64,000 bases of DNA from Sepiola atlantica. Lineage: Eukaryota; Mollusca; Cephalopoda; Sepiida; Sepiolidae. Positions 34,760 through 44,493 of the stretch are shown piece after piece; position 1 is the stretch's first letter; each line of letters opens with the position of its first letter. The DNA is taken from NCBI GenBank assembly GCA_963556195.1, contig OY744519.1, forward strand, positions 111,695,645 through 111,759,644. The letters run 5' to 3'. Under the pieces are notes generated by a model that was not told the origin of the DNA, made no database searches, and saw nothing but the letters and a program-made list of their open reading frames with translations. The position numbers were made by a program, and so were the translations under genes.

Positions 34760-35147
34760 TATAGGGTGGGCCAAAATAAATGTCCTATCTTTAAATTTGA
34801 ATAACTTGAATTTGAATAACTTCCACAAAATAAAAGTTAAACTCACCAAACTTTATGTGTGTGTAGACTGACCCTTCCGAGATTTTTTGAAATAAACAAA
34901 ACAAATTTTAGCCGAAAAACACTTCTTAAAACTTACAAAAACTAAAGTATTGTTTTTTACACTGTTTTGAGTTTTTTAAGCAAAAATAATGTTTTCTAAA
35001 TGAGGGTACGTTCCTTAGGGCTAATACGGCTCATGCTTGCTTCGGAAGGGGTCCTTTACTTATTCTAAAAAAAAAAAAAAAAAAAATCAATAAATAAAAA
35101 AGTTATGAATTTTTAAAAATAGGACCCTTATTTTTGCCCACCCTGTA
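34760..35147. mobile_element. MITE with mariner-type ends, copy 1
   Basis: About 388 bp beginning AGGGTGGGCCAAAATAAATG and ending with its complement ATTTTTGCCCACCCTGTA. It lies inside a (TA)n context with TA at both ends, the target duplication of Tc1/mariner elements. An inverted copy lies at 56582-56972. No coding capacity. Contains a 20-nt A run. Confidence 0.85.
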
Positions 35148-35250
35148 TATATATATATATATATATATATAGGCTAAAGCATCGGAATTCGAGTTTGAAA
35201 CATAACCCGTGTTCCGGGGTTCGAGTCCAGCGACTAGTATGAATAATCAT

Positions 35251-35298
35251 CTCTACACTGACGATTCCTGAAAGGATGAAACGTATACATACGTAGAT
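35251..35298 (+). ncRNA. Type I hammerhead ribozyme B1
   Basis: CTGACGA (35258-35264), stem II TTCC-TGAAA-GGAT with a U-U first pair, GAAA (35278-35281), stem III CGTATACA with its closing pair damaged, UA (35290-35291), and stem I CTAC/GTAG plus extra pairs after one mismatch. Position 7 is C, which is allowed. Confidence 0.6.
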
Positions 35299-35562
35299 AA
35301 AAACTAATATTTATAATTATTTGTCGCCCCCAAATCTAGGATGGGCTGTTTAATGAGTAATATTAGCACAGCCGTCATCTTGGCTTTAATGCATGTTCCT
35401 TCAGCAGTCGAACATTCAGACAACGGCTGCCTTTAACAGGTTTAATCTCTCATTGATTTATCAGGTTGCTGATAGTGGCCACGTGGGCTAAAGCGTCGAA
35501 ATCTGAGTTTGAAACATGACTTGTGTTCCGGGGTTCGAGTGCGGCGACGGTTATAAATAATC

Positions 35563-35612
35563 ATCTTTACACTGATGATTCTCGAAAGGATGAAACGTAT
35601 ACGTATGTAGAT
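35563..35612 (+). ncRNA. Type I hammerhead ribozyme B2
   Basis: CTGATGA (35572-35578), stem II TTCT-CGAAA-GGAT, GAAA (35592-35595), stem III CGT-AT-ACG (35596-35603), UA (35604-35605), and stem I TTTACA/TGTAGA with one U-G pair. The core is complete; stem II is short and starts with U-U. Confidence 0.75.
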
Positions 35613-35625
35613 AAAAACAAATATT

Positions 35626-35650
35626 TATATATATATATATATATATATAT
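35626..35650. repeat. (TA)n microsatellite at 3' end of hammerhead locus B
   Basis: 25-bp AT run that joins the hammerhead tail directly to the left end of the inverted-repeat element at 35651. Confidence 0.9.
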
Positions 35651-36727
35651 TCCATTAAAAATGCCAGTATACTGAAATCATATGCCCTTAATAGGGTTAA
35701 GATGACAATTCATATACACTAAACACTAAATGTACATAAGCAAAGAAATTTCCAAATTTTTTCACTTTTATTGTCATTAAGGGTATGCGAGCACAACAGG
35801 GTTATGTATTTTACTGGTAGGAATTTTTCTTATAAAACATATAAACATTGTTACTATTTTAGCACTGTTAATATAAGCATTGCCAATAAACATTTTAACT
35901 GGTATTTTACTTACCTTTATAGTATCCTTATCAATCACGCCCGAGTGGAACCATTATTCATACGACACTAGCATCATTGTTATGTATTAAGGAAAATAGA
36001 GGTATTCTTGTTGTATATAAGTTAATTTTAAGTTTTAATTAATTAATAATTTAATTTATTAGAATTAACAACTTTCACAATTTTTTTTATATATAAACGA
36101 TTTTTACTGTATTTTTTCAATAATACAATACATTTTTTACAATTCAGATTGAAGATCCTCAAACAAGAATTTTAAATCTTATAAATTAAAAAATGTGAAC
36201 TGTAAAACTTGGTATTTTTAATTTCTCTGAAATTTTCGTTTTCTCTGAACTAAAAACAGTACTCTACGGCTCTAATATGACAAATATAGGCAATAGAATG
36301 GCACTTTATTTCGGTTCTTACTTTGTAACCTTGCCTAAGGGTTCAACACGTAGCCTACAGCCAAAGTCTAAGTTCTTACTGGATCGACCTAGGCCCAGTC
36401 GATATTAGGTAGCTTCCATAAGAACATCAGATCGATCAGAACGTTTGTCAATAAAAAAAGACGATGAGTTCCAGCCGAATTCCCTTCGGAAAAGCCCAAG
36501 AGATTTTGTATAAACGATTAATTCTTGTTCGATGTTTTGCGCTGAAAAAAATTCCTATCAGTAAAATACATAGCCTGTTGTGCTCGCATACCCTTAATGA
36601 CAATAAAAGTGTAAAAATTTGGGAATTTCTTTGCTTTTGTAAATTTAGTGTTTAGTGTATATGAATTTTCATCTTAACCCTATTAAGGGCATATGATTTC
36701 AGTATACTGGCATTTTTCATGGAATGT
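35651..36727. mobile_element. Non-autonomous element with 150-bp terminal inverted repeats
   Basis: The left arm 35651-35801 (starting TTCCATTAAAAATGCCAGTA, ending near GCACAACAGG) is mirrored by 36574-36727 with about ten mismatches. The 770-bp interior has no transposase-like frame. Near the ends CCCTTAATAGGG is itself palindromic. No clear target duplication, so the superfamily is undetermined; it may be a foldback or a transposon deletion derivative. Confidence 0.8.
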
Positions 36728-36857
36728 CACTACTTTTGTAAATACAATGGTCGCCCCATTTCACCGCTACTTTCTAATTTTGCCTTTTGCGAAAGCTGTT
36801 TCTTCCCCACGTTGCCCAGGGCAATAGTATGACATATTTCTATAAAAAGTACCACCT

Positions 36858-38232
36858 CTGTCTGCGCCTTCTATATAGGTACTTATCTCAGCCCCGGTGT
36901 TCATACTATATACATAACTATCGCCGCCCCAGTGCAGATAATATATAAGTACCTATCACCGCCTGGGTGCAGATACTATATAAGTACCTATCGCCACCCT
37001 GTTCAAAAGCTGAATACGTACCTATCGCCACCCCGGTGCGAATGCTAAATACATACCTATCGCCGCCCCGGTGCGAATGCTAAATACGTACCTATAGCCG
37101 CCCCGGTGCGAATGCTAAATACGTACCTATAGCCGCCCCCGTGCGAATGCTAAATACGTACCTATCGCCGCCCCCGTGCGAATGCTAAATACATACCTAT
37201 CGCCGCCCTGGTGCGAATACTAAATATGTACCTATCGCCGCCCTGGTCCGAATGCTAAATACATACCTATCGCCGCCCCGGTGCGAATGCTAAATACATA
37301 CCTATCGCCGCCCCGGTGCGAATGCTAAATACGTACCTATTGCCGCCCCGGTGTGCAAACTACATAAGTACCTATCGCTGCCCCAGTGCGAATACTAAAT
37401 ATACACATATCACCGCTCCGGTGCGAATGCTAGATACGTACCTATCACCGCTCCGGTGCAAATGCTAAATCCGTACCTTTCTGCCACCCCGGTGTGCATG
37501 CTATATACGTACCTATCACCGTCCCGGTGCGCATGCTATATACGAACCGATCGCCGCCCTGGAGGGAATGCTAAATACATACCTATCAGCGCCCTGGTAC
37601 GCATGCTACATGCGTACTTATAGCCGCACATGTGCACATGCTGTATACATACCTATCGCCACCCCTGAATGCTAAATAGATACTTATCGCCGCCCTGGTG
37701 CGAATGCTAAATATGTACCTATTGCCGCCCTGGTGTACATACTACATAAGTACCTATCGCTACCCCAGTGCGTATGCTAAATACGTACATATTGCCGCCC
37801 CGGTGCGAATGCTAAATATGTACCTATCGCCACCCCAGTGCGAATGCTAAGTACAGACCTATCGTTGCTCCGGTGCGAATGCTAAATACATACCTATTGC
37901 TGCTCCGGTGCTAATGTAAATATGTACCTATCGCCGCCCTGGTGCGAATGCTAAATACGTACCTATCGCCACCTGATGTGCGTGCTATATACGTACTGAT
38001 CGCAGCCCCGGAACGTGTGCTATATAGTACTTATTGCCGCCCCTGTGCACATGCTATATACGTACCTATCGCCACCCCTATGCACTACTATATACATACC
38101 TATTGCCACCCTGGTGCATATACTATATATATACCTATCGCCACTCTGGTGCGCATACTATATACTTACCTATCTCTGCAAGGGTGCACATACTATATAT
38201 GTACCTATCTCCAGGCCAGTTCGCATACCCCA
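36858..38232 (+). repeat. 35-bp GC-rich minisatellite, about 38 copies
   Basis: Unit CCTATCGCCGCCCCGG plus TGCGAATGCTAAATACGTA, period 34-35 bp (checked at 36987, 37021, 37056 and 37091). Copies diverge toward both ends; the right third drifts to GTGCACATACTATATA versions. The array is strikingly GC-rich and CpG-bearing against an AT-rich background. Apparent ORFs across it arise from the repeat. Confidence 0.9.
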
Positions 38233-38309
38233 GAACTCATATTAATGTGCCCCTGTCGTGTCAGAAAAACAAAATAGTGTGCATTCATGTAGTGTCACTA
38301 TCATCAATG

Positions 38310-38880
38310 GAAATATTTTTAGGTTAAAAAAAGAAATTTTTTTGCACCCCCCTCAATTTGTTTTTTGTATCCTCTTCCATACATAGAAATATTTTTAATA
38401 AAAAATTTTTTTTTTAAATTAACAAATTTTTTTACCTCCCCAATTTTGTTTTTTACCCTCCACATACATAGAAATATTTTTAATTAAAAAGAAAACAAAA
38501 CAAAATTTTTTTTAACCCCCCCCCCCAAATTTGTTTTCATCCTTCCCCATACATATAAATATTTTTAATTAAAAAAAAAAAAATCCCTCCCCAATTTTTT
38601 TTCATCCTCCCCATACATAGAAATCTTTTTAATTAAAAAGAAAAAAAAAAATTTTTTTTGACCCCTTCCAAAAAATGTTTTTTACCCTACCCACATAGAT
38701 AGAAATATTTTTAGTTTCAAAAAAAAAAAAAAAAATTTACCCCTCCCCCCAATTTGTTTTTTCATTTTCCCCCATACACATATTTTTAATAATAATAAAA
38801 AAAAAATTTGAACCCTCTCATTTTTTTTACCCTCCCCCATACATAGAAATATTTTTAGTTAAAGAAAGAAAAAACATTTC
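38310..38880. repeat. Degenerate 65-95 bp tandem repeat with A, T and C runs
   Basis: About seven units, each centred on CATACATAGAAATATTTTTA, followed by poly-A/poly-T of variable length and a C-rich run. Length differences are mostly in the homopolymers. Confidence 0.8.
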
Positions 38881-38934
38881 CGAGTCGCCTCGGTCATATC
38901 AAAGAACCATACTGCAGAAGCCTCCAGGTCTTAA

Positions 38935-39190
38935 AAAATCAAGGAGGCATCCTGAGCACTACTAAAATCACTCTTACTGATTTCCCCTCATTTCCATGTG
39001 CACAACAGTCTGAAGAGAAACGTAGATGGCGTTAAAATATTATACAAACTTATCACTACAGTAGCTCTATCTAGGATATTGAGCATTTTTCTCCTGGACA
39101 ACGCCGAGTACTTAGAAAATCAAGGAGGCATCCAGAGCACTACTAAAATCACTCTTACTGATTTCCCCTCATTTCCATGTGCACACTCTT
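38935..39190 (+). repeat. Pair of 72-bp direct repeats
   Basis: 38935-39006 and 39116-39187 are nearly identical (AAATCAAGGAGGCATCC ... CCCTCATTTCCATGTGCACA), separated by about 110 bp. Their near identity points to a recent local duplication. Confidence 0.85.
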
Positions 39191-40290
39191 AACATAGCCT
39201 TCCTATGATGTTATTGATATATCCGGACAGAAGTTATGGTATGACCTGATGCAACCGGACAGAATTTATGGCAAGACCGGGTACATCCGGCAAGGGATTA
39301 TGGGACGTTTTCAGTGACTCGGCATTTTTATCGGATTAGTACATGAATACGTTGAATAATAAGGTGTTTTGGAATTTTCTGAAAAACTAAGTTATATGGT
39401 AAACTGAAATTTAAATGCCAACAACTAGACCCTAGAACCTCTATCTCTGCCAAAAATCAGCTGAATCCATCAAATAGTTGATGAGATACAGGGTGGCACA
39501 TACGTAAGTACGTACGTACGTACGTACACACGGATAACACAAAATCATGCCTGACCTTTCTGGATCTCTGGGTTGCCTTAACTAATGATGCTGAAATTCT
39601 ACACACTTATAGAACCTATCAAAAGAAACATTTGGGCAAAGTTTTAACTAATTTGGTTCATTGGTTTTTGAGTTATGATTGATCAAATAAATGAGATTTC
39701 TAGCATAGGCCGTTTTTGAAGTCTATTAGGGGATAGAGCGCTATCGCCCCTCCCTTGATTGTCACGCTCAGCCTTTGTTGGGACCACAGCAGCGAACGCG
39801 TGACAATGATAGATAAAATGAGATAAATAAGTTGGGAATTGGCTCGTAGGTCCCTAGAGCCCGATATTAATAACAGAATAGCGGGGGCGATTCTCCAGTT
39901 GAAAACATTACATAGAAATAAGGAATAATAACTAACAGGCAAGAGACGACTCGAAAACCAAGTTAAATTTAAAACAAATATTTATTTACATGTATTTAAA
40001 AAAAGGGGTAAGCATGCATGAAACAAAATAACAGAACAAACTAAGTAATGTTATGGGGAAAGGGATAATATCTGGAGCTATCTAGCAACGAGCAAAATTT
40101 ATAAACAAAATCATGTCGAGACAATTCAAGAAAGAAAAGCAATTATCACTCACAAACATGGATTAATGGCGCGTAGAGAATTGAAAAGTTTAACAGTCCA
40201 GGAATTATACTTTGCGCTCGCCAAAGGAGTAAGAAAGTTCAATTATCCAATATTTTTATGGTGTGTAGAGTGCGTAGAGTTAATCTCAAA
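39191..40290. other. Sequence without recognised genes
   Basis: Contains CCGGACAGAA repeated near 39220 and 39259 and a (GTAC)n run at about 39504-39527. A frame at 39700-39942 (minus) shows no recognisable family. Confidence 0.45.
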
Positions 40291-40450
40291 AGCGTTTTTT
40301 TAGGATCAACTTCTGGAACAACCTACCAGAGAAGGTCGTGATGATGCCTACCATATCCAGGTTTAAAGTTACCTTGGACAAACATTCGGTATCAACATGG
40401 AAGAAATCTCGGGCCACTCGTCGGGCCCTGAAGTCAGATCCCTGTCTGCT
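40290..40450 (+). pseudogene. LINE C-terminal fragment
   Basis: The plus strand reads FWNNLPEKVVMMPTISRFKV, TLDKHSVSTW. The pattern of W-N-x-LP, V, P and FK-x-x-LD is the usual end of many LINE RT proteins. Very short and 5'-truncated. Confidence 0.65.
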
Positions 40451-40875
40451 TCTTCTTGTTCTTCTTCTTCATCAATCGCAGTTGACAGCTTCTTGTATAC
40501 TGAGTTTTTCTTCTTTTTCTTCTTCCTTTTTATTCTGACGAGAGCTGTCTCCGACTGATACTGACTGACTGATCGACCGACTCCCTTTTTGGTCTACATA
40601 GAAGCGTCGATTGAGTGGGCGTTAGGCGTGGGTGTTTTGCTCAGGTTTCTTAATTACTCTGTAAAGGTGACATACACTTTTACTCCTCACGTAAGGGTTA
40701 AGTAGAGAAGGGAAGTCGGTTGACAGAAAATAGGGGTTAACTTCCTCTCGAGATCGTCCGGGTTAAAAGTGAAATTGAAAAATATAACATGACAAATAGA
40801 TTCTGCTCGTTGTAATAATATTCATAAAATATAGTTTTTTTAATTATAATTTTAATTCAACTACACGTTCATGTG

Positions 40876-40879
<4 letters not shown>
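40451..40879. other. Short non-coding stretch
   Basis: A pyrimidine-rich TTCTTCTTC segment at 40450-40540, then AT-rich DNA. Nothing recognised. Confidence 0.4.

Positions 40880-40949
<70 letters not shown>
40880..40949. repeat. (TA)n microsatellite
   Basis: 70 bp, among the longest AT runs in the window. A partial copy of the Helitron-like family starts at its right (CAGGATAATGCCCTAAACTA). Confidence 0.95.
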
Positions 40950-40952
<3 letters not shown>

Positions 40953-41130
40953 GATAATGCCCTAAACTAATGAACAGATTATTATGAATTTTGGAATATA
41001 TATTCTTGGCAACATGTTGAATAACAGAGGCACATTATTTTTTTGTAAACTTAAACATTTAGGAGGTGCATGTATATAAAGTTAAGTATGTGTATATGTT
41101 TCTCTCTCTCTATATATAACAGATTAAAAA

Positions 41131-41510
41131 GGGACGAAACGTATACGTACATAGATAATAAACAATAACAAATATTTTATATTTTTGGCTCCTCGTAAAA
41201 TAAGTAGAGCACTCTAAATGGTAGTACAAACACAGCATGACGTCACTTGCTTTATATGCATCATTCCTTCTTTAATAGAAGTAGAATGCCTGGATATCGT
41301 GCCGCTTTTAAATGTGTTACAATTATCATTGTTTATTGGCTATTCAAATATTGTCCGCGCGGTTAACGACGTTGGATTTGAGTTGAAAAATACTTGTAAT
41401 CCGGGGTTTCGAATCGTACGACCAGTAGTGAATAGTCATATCTCTATGGTGATGAGTCCTGATTGAAAAGGGACGAAACGTATACGTACATAGATAATAA
41501 ACAATAACAA

Positions 41511-41515
<5 letters not shown>
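41131..41515 (+). mobile_element. Hammerhead repeat locus C: partial tandem dimer, 339-nt unit
   Basis: Starts with only the 3' half of a hammerhead (GGGACGAAACG then TATACG, from 41131), then a unit with A-box-like CGCGCGGTTAACGACG (41355-41370) and B-box GGGGTTTCGAATCG (41403-41416), then a whole hammerhead. Cleavage positions 41149 and 41488 give 339 nt. The repeated tail CATAGATAATAAACAATAAC follows each hammerhead, the second running into (TA)n. Confidence 0.75.
41443..41495 (+). ncRNA. Hammerhead C2 with inactivating core change
   Basis: Stem I TCTATG/CATAGA, GTGATGA (41449-41455) where CTGATGA is expected, stem II GTCCT/GGGAC, GAAA (41475-41478), stem III CGT-AT-ACG, UA (41487-41488). 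The core C is G. That C pairs with core G8 in active ribozymes, so this copy should not cleave. Confidence 0.75.

Positions 41516-41547
<32 letters not shown>
41516..41547. repeat. (TA)n microsatellite between locus C and a Helitron-like copy
   Basis: 32-bp AT run, at once the 3' border of hammerhead locus C and the left neighbour of the dispersed element at 41548. Confidence 0.9.
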
Positions 41548-41549
<2 letters not shown>

Positions 41550-42040
41550 TTGTACAGGATAAACTCCTAAACTAATGAACTGACTATTATACATTTTGGA
41601 GCACATCTTCTATGTAAAATAGTGGGTAATATTTTTGGATATTCAGATACCTTCGATTTGTGTTAAATTTTTACATTAGACATTAGGTATCAATTATTAA
41701 ATATTTCAAAAAATCAGTTTTTAAAAGTATTTTAAAGGGTTTTTAGGGAACAACTTTCCATGTGAAAATTCATTTTTTTTTCAGATTTGCATTAAATTCA
41801 ATCTATATCCATTAGACACAAATTATGCAAGATTCCATGAATTTTAATTTCTTATTAAGACCCCTTAAGCTTAAGCTTTTAATTTTAGACATTTTCTAGA
41901 ATCAAAATCATGCCATAGATTTTAATCAAAATAAGGATTCTAGACATAATGCTTATAATCTTCGTAAGAGAGCATAAAAGTTGTGCAAAACTGTTTTGTA
42001 TGGGGAATTAATCTTACCCTTCATAGGACGAGTATTTCTC

Positions 42041-42041
<1 letters not shown>
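41548..42041 (+). mobile_element. Dispersed element related to 33.06-33.65 kb
   Basis: Collinear with 33062-33654 through TCCTAAACTAAT, GTATTTTAAAGGGTTTTTAGGG and GCAAAACTGTTTTGTATGGGG. The terminal hairpin is degraded (ACCCTTCATAGGACGAGT) and CTAGT reads CTCAT, so this copy is older. Shorter partial copies occur at 40950-41080 and, inverted, at about 57655-57770. Confidence 0.65.
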
Positions 42042-42080
<39 letters not shown>

Positions 42081-42114
42081 CTACAAGAGCTAATATTAAG
42101 TATTTTATTTAAAT

Positions 42115-42170
42115 ACTATAATGGATCTGCTGGGGATACCCGGGTTTCATCTATCTGTTAATCCGAGATT
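42115..42170 (-). ncRNA. 3' half of a hammerhead-like motif
   Basis: The minus strand has GGATT-type sequence then GATGAAACCCGGG-TA-TCCCCAGCAG: GAAA, a two-pair stem III, a UA site and the stem I 3' strand. The CUGANGA half is not found at the right distance. Probably a truncated relic; its tail points at the (TA)n at 42042-42077. Confidence 0.3.
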
Positions 42171-42339
42171 TAGGAGAAAATCCGACTTGTTTTTCTGTCA
42201 CAAAGATTCGTTGGTCCTGTTGGACGTTAATCGCTCCAATATCAGGGATGAATTTATTTCTAGATTTCTCCAAAATCCAGGATGACTAGATAGATGACTA
42301 GATACATTAATGCATAGCAATTAAATAAAATAATTAATA

Positions 42340-42358
42340 TCTCTCTCTCTCTCTCTCT

Positions 42359-42396
<38 letters not shown>
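42340..42396. repeat. (TC)n(CA)n(TA)n microsatellite
   Basis: Three dinucleotide runs joined at 42359/42360 and 42369; the 5' border of hammerhead locus D begins at the end of the TA part. Confidence 0.9.
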
Positions 42397-42398
<2 letters not shown>

Positions 42399-42675
42399 GC
42401 TCCTAGAAAACCTGTCTAGATGGGCACTGTAAGTGTAGTATTAACACAGCATGGCGTCACTAGCTATAAATGCATTGTTCCTTTCATTAAGTCGAACGCT
42501 CTTATGACGTCAAGCCGCCGGATAAAGCGTTAAAATTATCACTGTTTATTCGCTATTCAGTGTTGGCCAAGTGGTTGTAAAAATACTCGTAATCTTGTAG
42601 TGAATAGTCATATCTCTATGCTGATGAGTCCCGATTATAAAGGACGAAACGTATACGTACATAGATAGTAAACAA

Positions 42676-42679
<4 letters not shown>
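42397..42679 (+). mobile_element. Hammerhead repeat locus D: single unit between two (TA)n tracts
   Basis: Collinear with locus C from GTAGCTCCT through AGTATTAACACAGCATG and ATGCATTGTTCC to the hammerhead. It has A-box-like TTGGCCAAGTGG (42562-42573), but the B-box region seen in locus C is deleted (TAATC joins directly to TTGTAGTGAATAG). The hammerhead is complete. (TA)n borders both ends, so this is a monomer insertion and shows where unit ends lie. Confidence 0.75.
42615..42665 (+). ncRNA. Type I hammerhead ribozyme D
   Basis: Stem I TCTATG (42615-42620) with CATAGA (42660-42665), CTGATGA (42621-42627), stem II GTCC/GGAC around CGATTATAAA (42628-42645), GAAA (42646-42649), stem III CGT-AT-ACG (42650-42657), cleavage after UA (42658-42659). 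All three stems and every core base fit. Best candidate in the window for activity. Confidence 0.9.

Positions 42680-42738
<59 letters not shown>
42680..42738. repeat. (TA)n microsatellite at 3' end of locus D
   Basis: 59-bp AT run beginning 20 bases after the predicted stem I of hammerhead D. Confidence 0.95.
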
Positions 42739-42739
<1 letters not shown>

Positions 42740-42741
<2 letters not shown>

Positions 42742-43470
42742 TGTGTGTGTGTGTTACATTTATGTACCAAATGTTTCCTTCTATCATCGTGTCAAATAGA
42801 AATGTGATTTTCGTAAATTCTATGACCCCCCCACACACACACACACTTGACAATAAAGACATTAAAAACATTTGTGTTGCAAACAAAAACGTGAACTACT
42901 ACAAATAATAAATAAAATATATTCATTGTTGAGTTATTAGTGTTCGGTGTTATGCAGTGCTCCAACTTCCTAATCTTCCAAAACTCACTCACTCTCTCTC
43001 TTTCTCTCACGTCATTTCCCCATCCGGTTGTCTTCCTTAGCTTTTGCTCCCACGCTTCTAAGATGTCTAGGCTTTTGACACTACCAAGTGATTTCTTTGT
43101 CTTTGACATCTCTAACCACTCGTTAAGCCAAACTAGTTGAGCTACCCACCTCAATCTATTACAAATGCCTGGAAACAATAAACTATATCAACAGACTTAT
43201 TTTGATTGACATGCAAATACATAACATAAATGAAATGATTCTATATTCTCTTTTTTGTTTCATTTTACTTCAGACGAAGTTCTCAGAAATTGAAGGGCCC
43301 CTTCCTGGGGCTAACACTTGATCTCTATATGAGATACATAGATATTTGAATATTCCATAAAAGTTCACTTTACCTGTCAAACGTTGAATTAGTAAAGAGG
43401 TTAAGAACATTAATTTGCATCTCCCCAATTGACCAGTTAACTATGTTATAGTATATATTTCTTGTAGTCT
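42740..43470. other. Sequence without recognised genes
   Basis: A minus frame at 42792-43178 reads LRWVAQLVWLNEWLEMSK and EAWEQKLRKTTGWGND, which is moderately protein-like and Trp-rich, but I recognise no family. It could be an old element or exon; see rejected items. Confidence 0.35.
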
Positions 43471-43474
43471 CGTG

Positions 43475-43571
43475 GTCTTACCGGATTCCAGGACAAGAAT
43501 CTATCTAGTCTGGTGGGGTATCCAGCTAAGTGATGTTACTAGCGGCAACATCACTTGAAGAAGGTGCACCA
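43475..43571. repeat. 97-bp direct repeat, left copy, flanking copia relic
   Basis: Nearly identical to 45733-45829 (GGATTCCAGGACAAGAAT ... GAAGAAGGTGCACCA). Contains a perfect 10-bp inverted repeat AAGTGATGTT/AACATCACTT. The two copies bracket the copia pol remnant. Confidence 0.9.
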
Positions 43572-43809
43572 TGTTGTTCAGTGTCACTTCTTCTTTCCAA
43601 CTGGAAACCTTTGACCGTTCATGCAGGTCGCCATCTTGTCTTCAACAACAACTAACAAAGGGAAGTCACTCTCAATATTTTACCCTATATAAAGAAAGTG
43701 ACTCAAAGACAAACTTAAAGGGAGATAACTCAGAGACAACTTAAACATGGCTGGTGTCCTCTTCTGAAGACTAAAGTTCCATAACAAGAAAAAACAAAAC
43801 AATACAAAC
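43572..43809. other. Possible LTR or untranslated part of copia relic
   Basis: Between the left 97-bp repeat and the end of the RNase H frame. A TATATAAAG motif near 43684 is present on the plus strand. No second copy of this segment is found at 45.83 kb, so it is not proven to be LTR. Confidence 0.3.
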
Positions 43810-43819
43810 AAACAAACAT

Positions 43820-44492
43820 CATTGCAACAGGTCTCTCAGAATTTCGGAAGAGGTTCCCATCTTCGTCAGACAATCCACAATCTGTTCCATTCAATTTGGA
43901 TCTCCTCCTTCACCATCGTTTCCTTCACTCTGGCTACATCAATTCTGAGACGCCGGTCACTCACAAGATTTGATTACTTTAAAGTCTCTACCAGAGACAC
44001 CTTGTCTGTTTTAAAAAGAACTTCAGGCAACCTAGGTAGTCTGAATATCTCTTGAAGCATTGCGGCTATCAACATTCCAGCATCAGCCGCCTCACTAAGC
44101 GCAAGAGTCTCTAAAGCTAATGGGCTTTTTGTTACATGGTCAAGTTTTTTTGATGACCAGCATATAAGAGCCATTCTGTTCATCTTGCCACAAACAAAGA
44201 TGATAAAACCACCCTATGAAGATCCCTCCTCCAGACTAGCATAGGTGGCATCTGAATAACAAACAATATTCAGATCTGAAGATTTCCCAAGCTGGGGAAA
44301 AGATAAGAGCCCGGTCCTTGATTTTAACTTTATTAGCGATTTGTTTGCCTCGAAGAATAACTTCACCTTTGGAGATTTTCTAATATTACTCATTCTACAC
44401 ACATCAAATGATACATCTGGTCGCGTCTGGATGGATACCCACATCAATTGACCTGTCAATCTTTTTAGCTCTGTCTTCTCCTCTTGACTCAA
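43820..44492 (-). pseudogene. Copia RNase H domain
   Basis: Degrades the RNA strand during cDNA synthesis. Minus strand: ELKRLTGQLMWVSIQTRPDV, SFDVCRMSN, then IVCYSDATYASLEEGSS (catalytic Asp region) followed by a stop at 44214, GFIIFVCGKMNRMALICWSS, KKLDHVTKSPLALETLALSE (catalytic Glu) and AADAGML. A further stop separates the tail SDRRLRIDVARVKE near 43930. Continuous with the RT apart from the break near 44493. Confidence 0.88.
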
Positions 44493-44493
44493 T

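Larger units (their letters stand above)
35172..35625 (+). mobile_element. Hammerhead repeat locus B: tandem dimer, 314-nt unit
   Basis: Two modules with predicted cleavage after 35291 and 35605, 314 nt apart. The first copy begins at the A-box itself (AGGCTAAAGC) beside a (TA)n. The second has A-box GTGGGCTAAAGCG (35483-35495) and B-box GGGGTTCGAG (35530-35539). The 190-bp inter-module segment shares AGTAATATTAGCACAGC and AATGCATGTTCCTTC wording with loci C and D. The tail ATAAAAACAAATATTT runs into (TA)n. Confidence 0.75.

Noticed and set aside
36858..38232. Regularly repeated short unit resembling a CRISPR array
   Set aside because: There are no unique spacers, the whole 35-bp unit repeats, and the setting is eukaryotic. 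It is a minisatellite.
42792..43178. Minus-strand 128-codon frame as a host exon
   Set aside because: It is moderately protein-like, but no family is recognised and no splice sites fit convincingly. Part overlaps simple sequence. Kept only as unexplained sequence.
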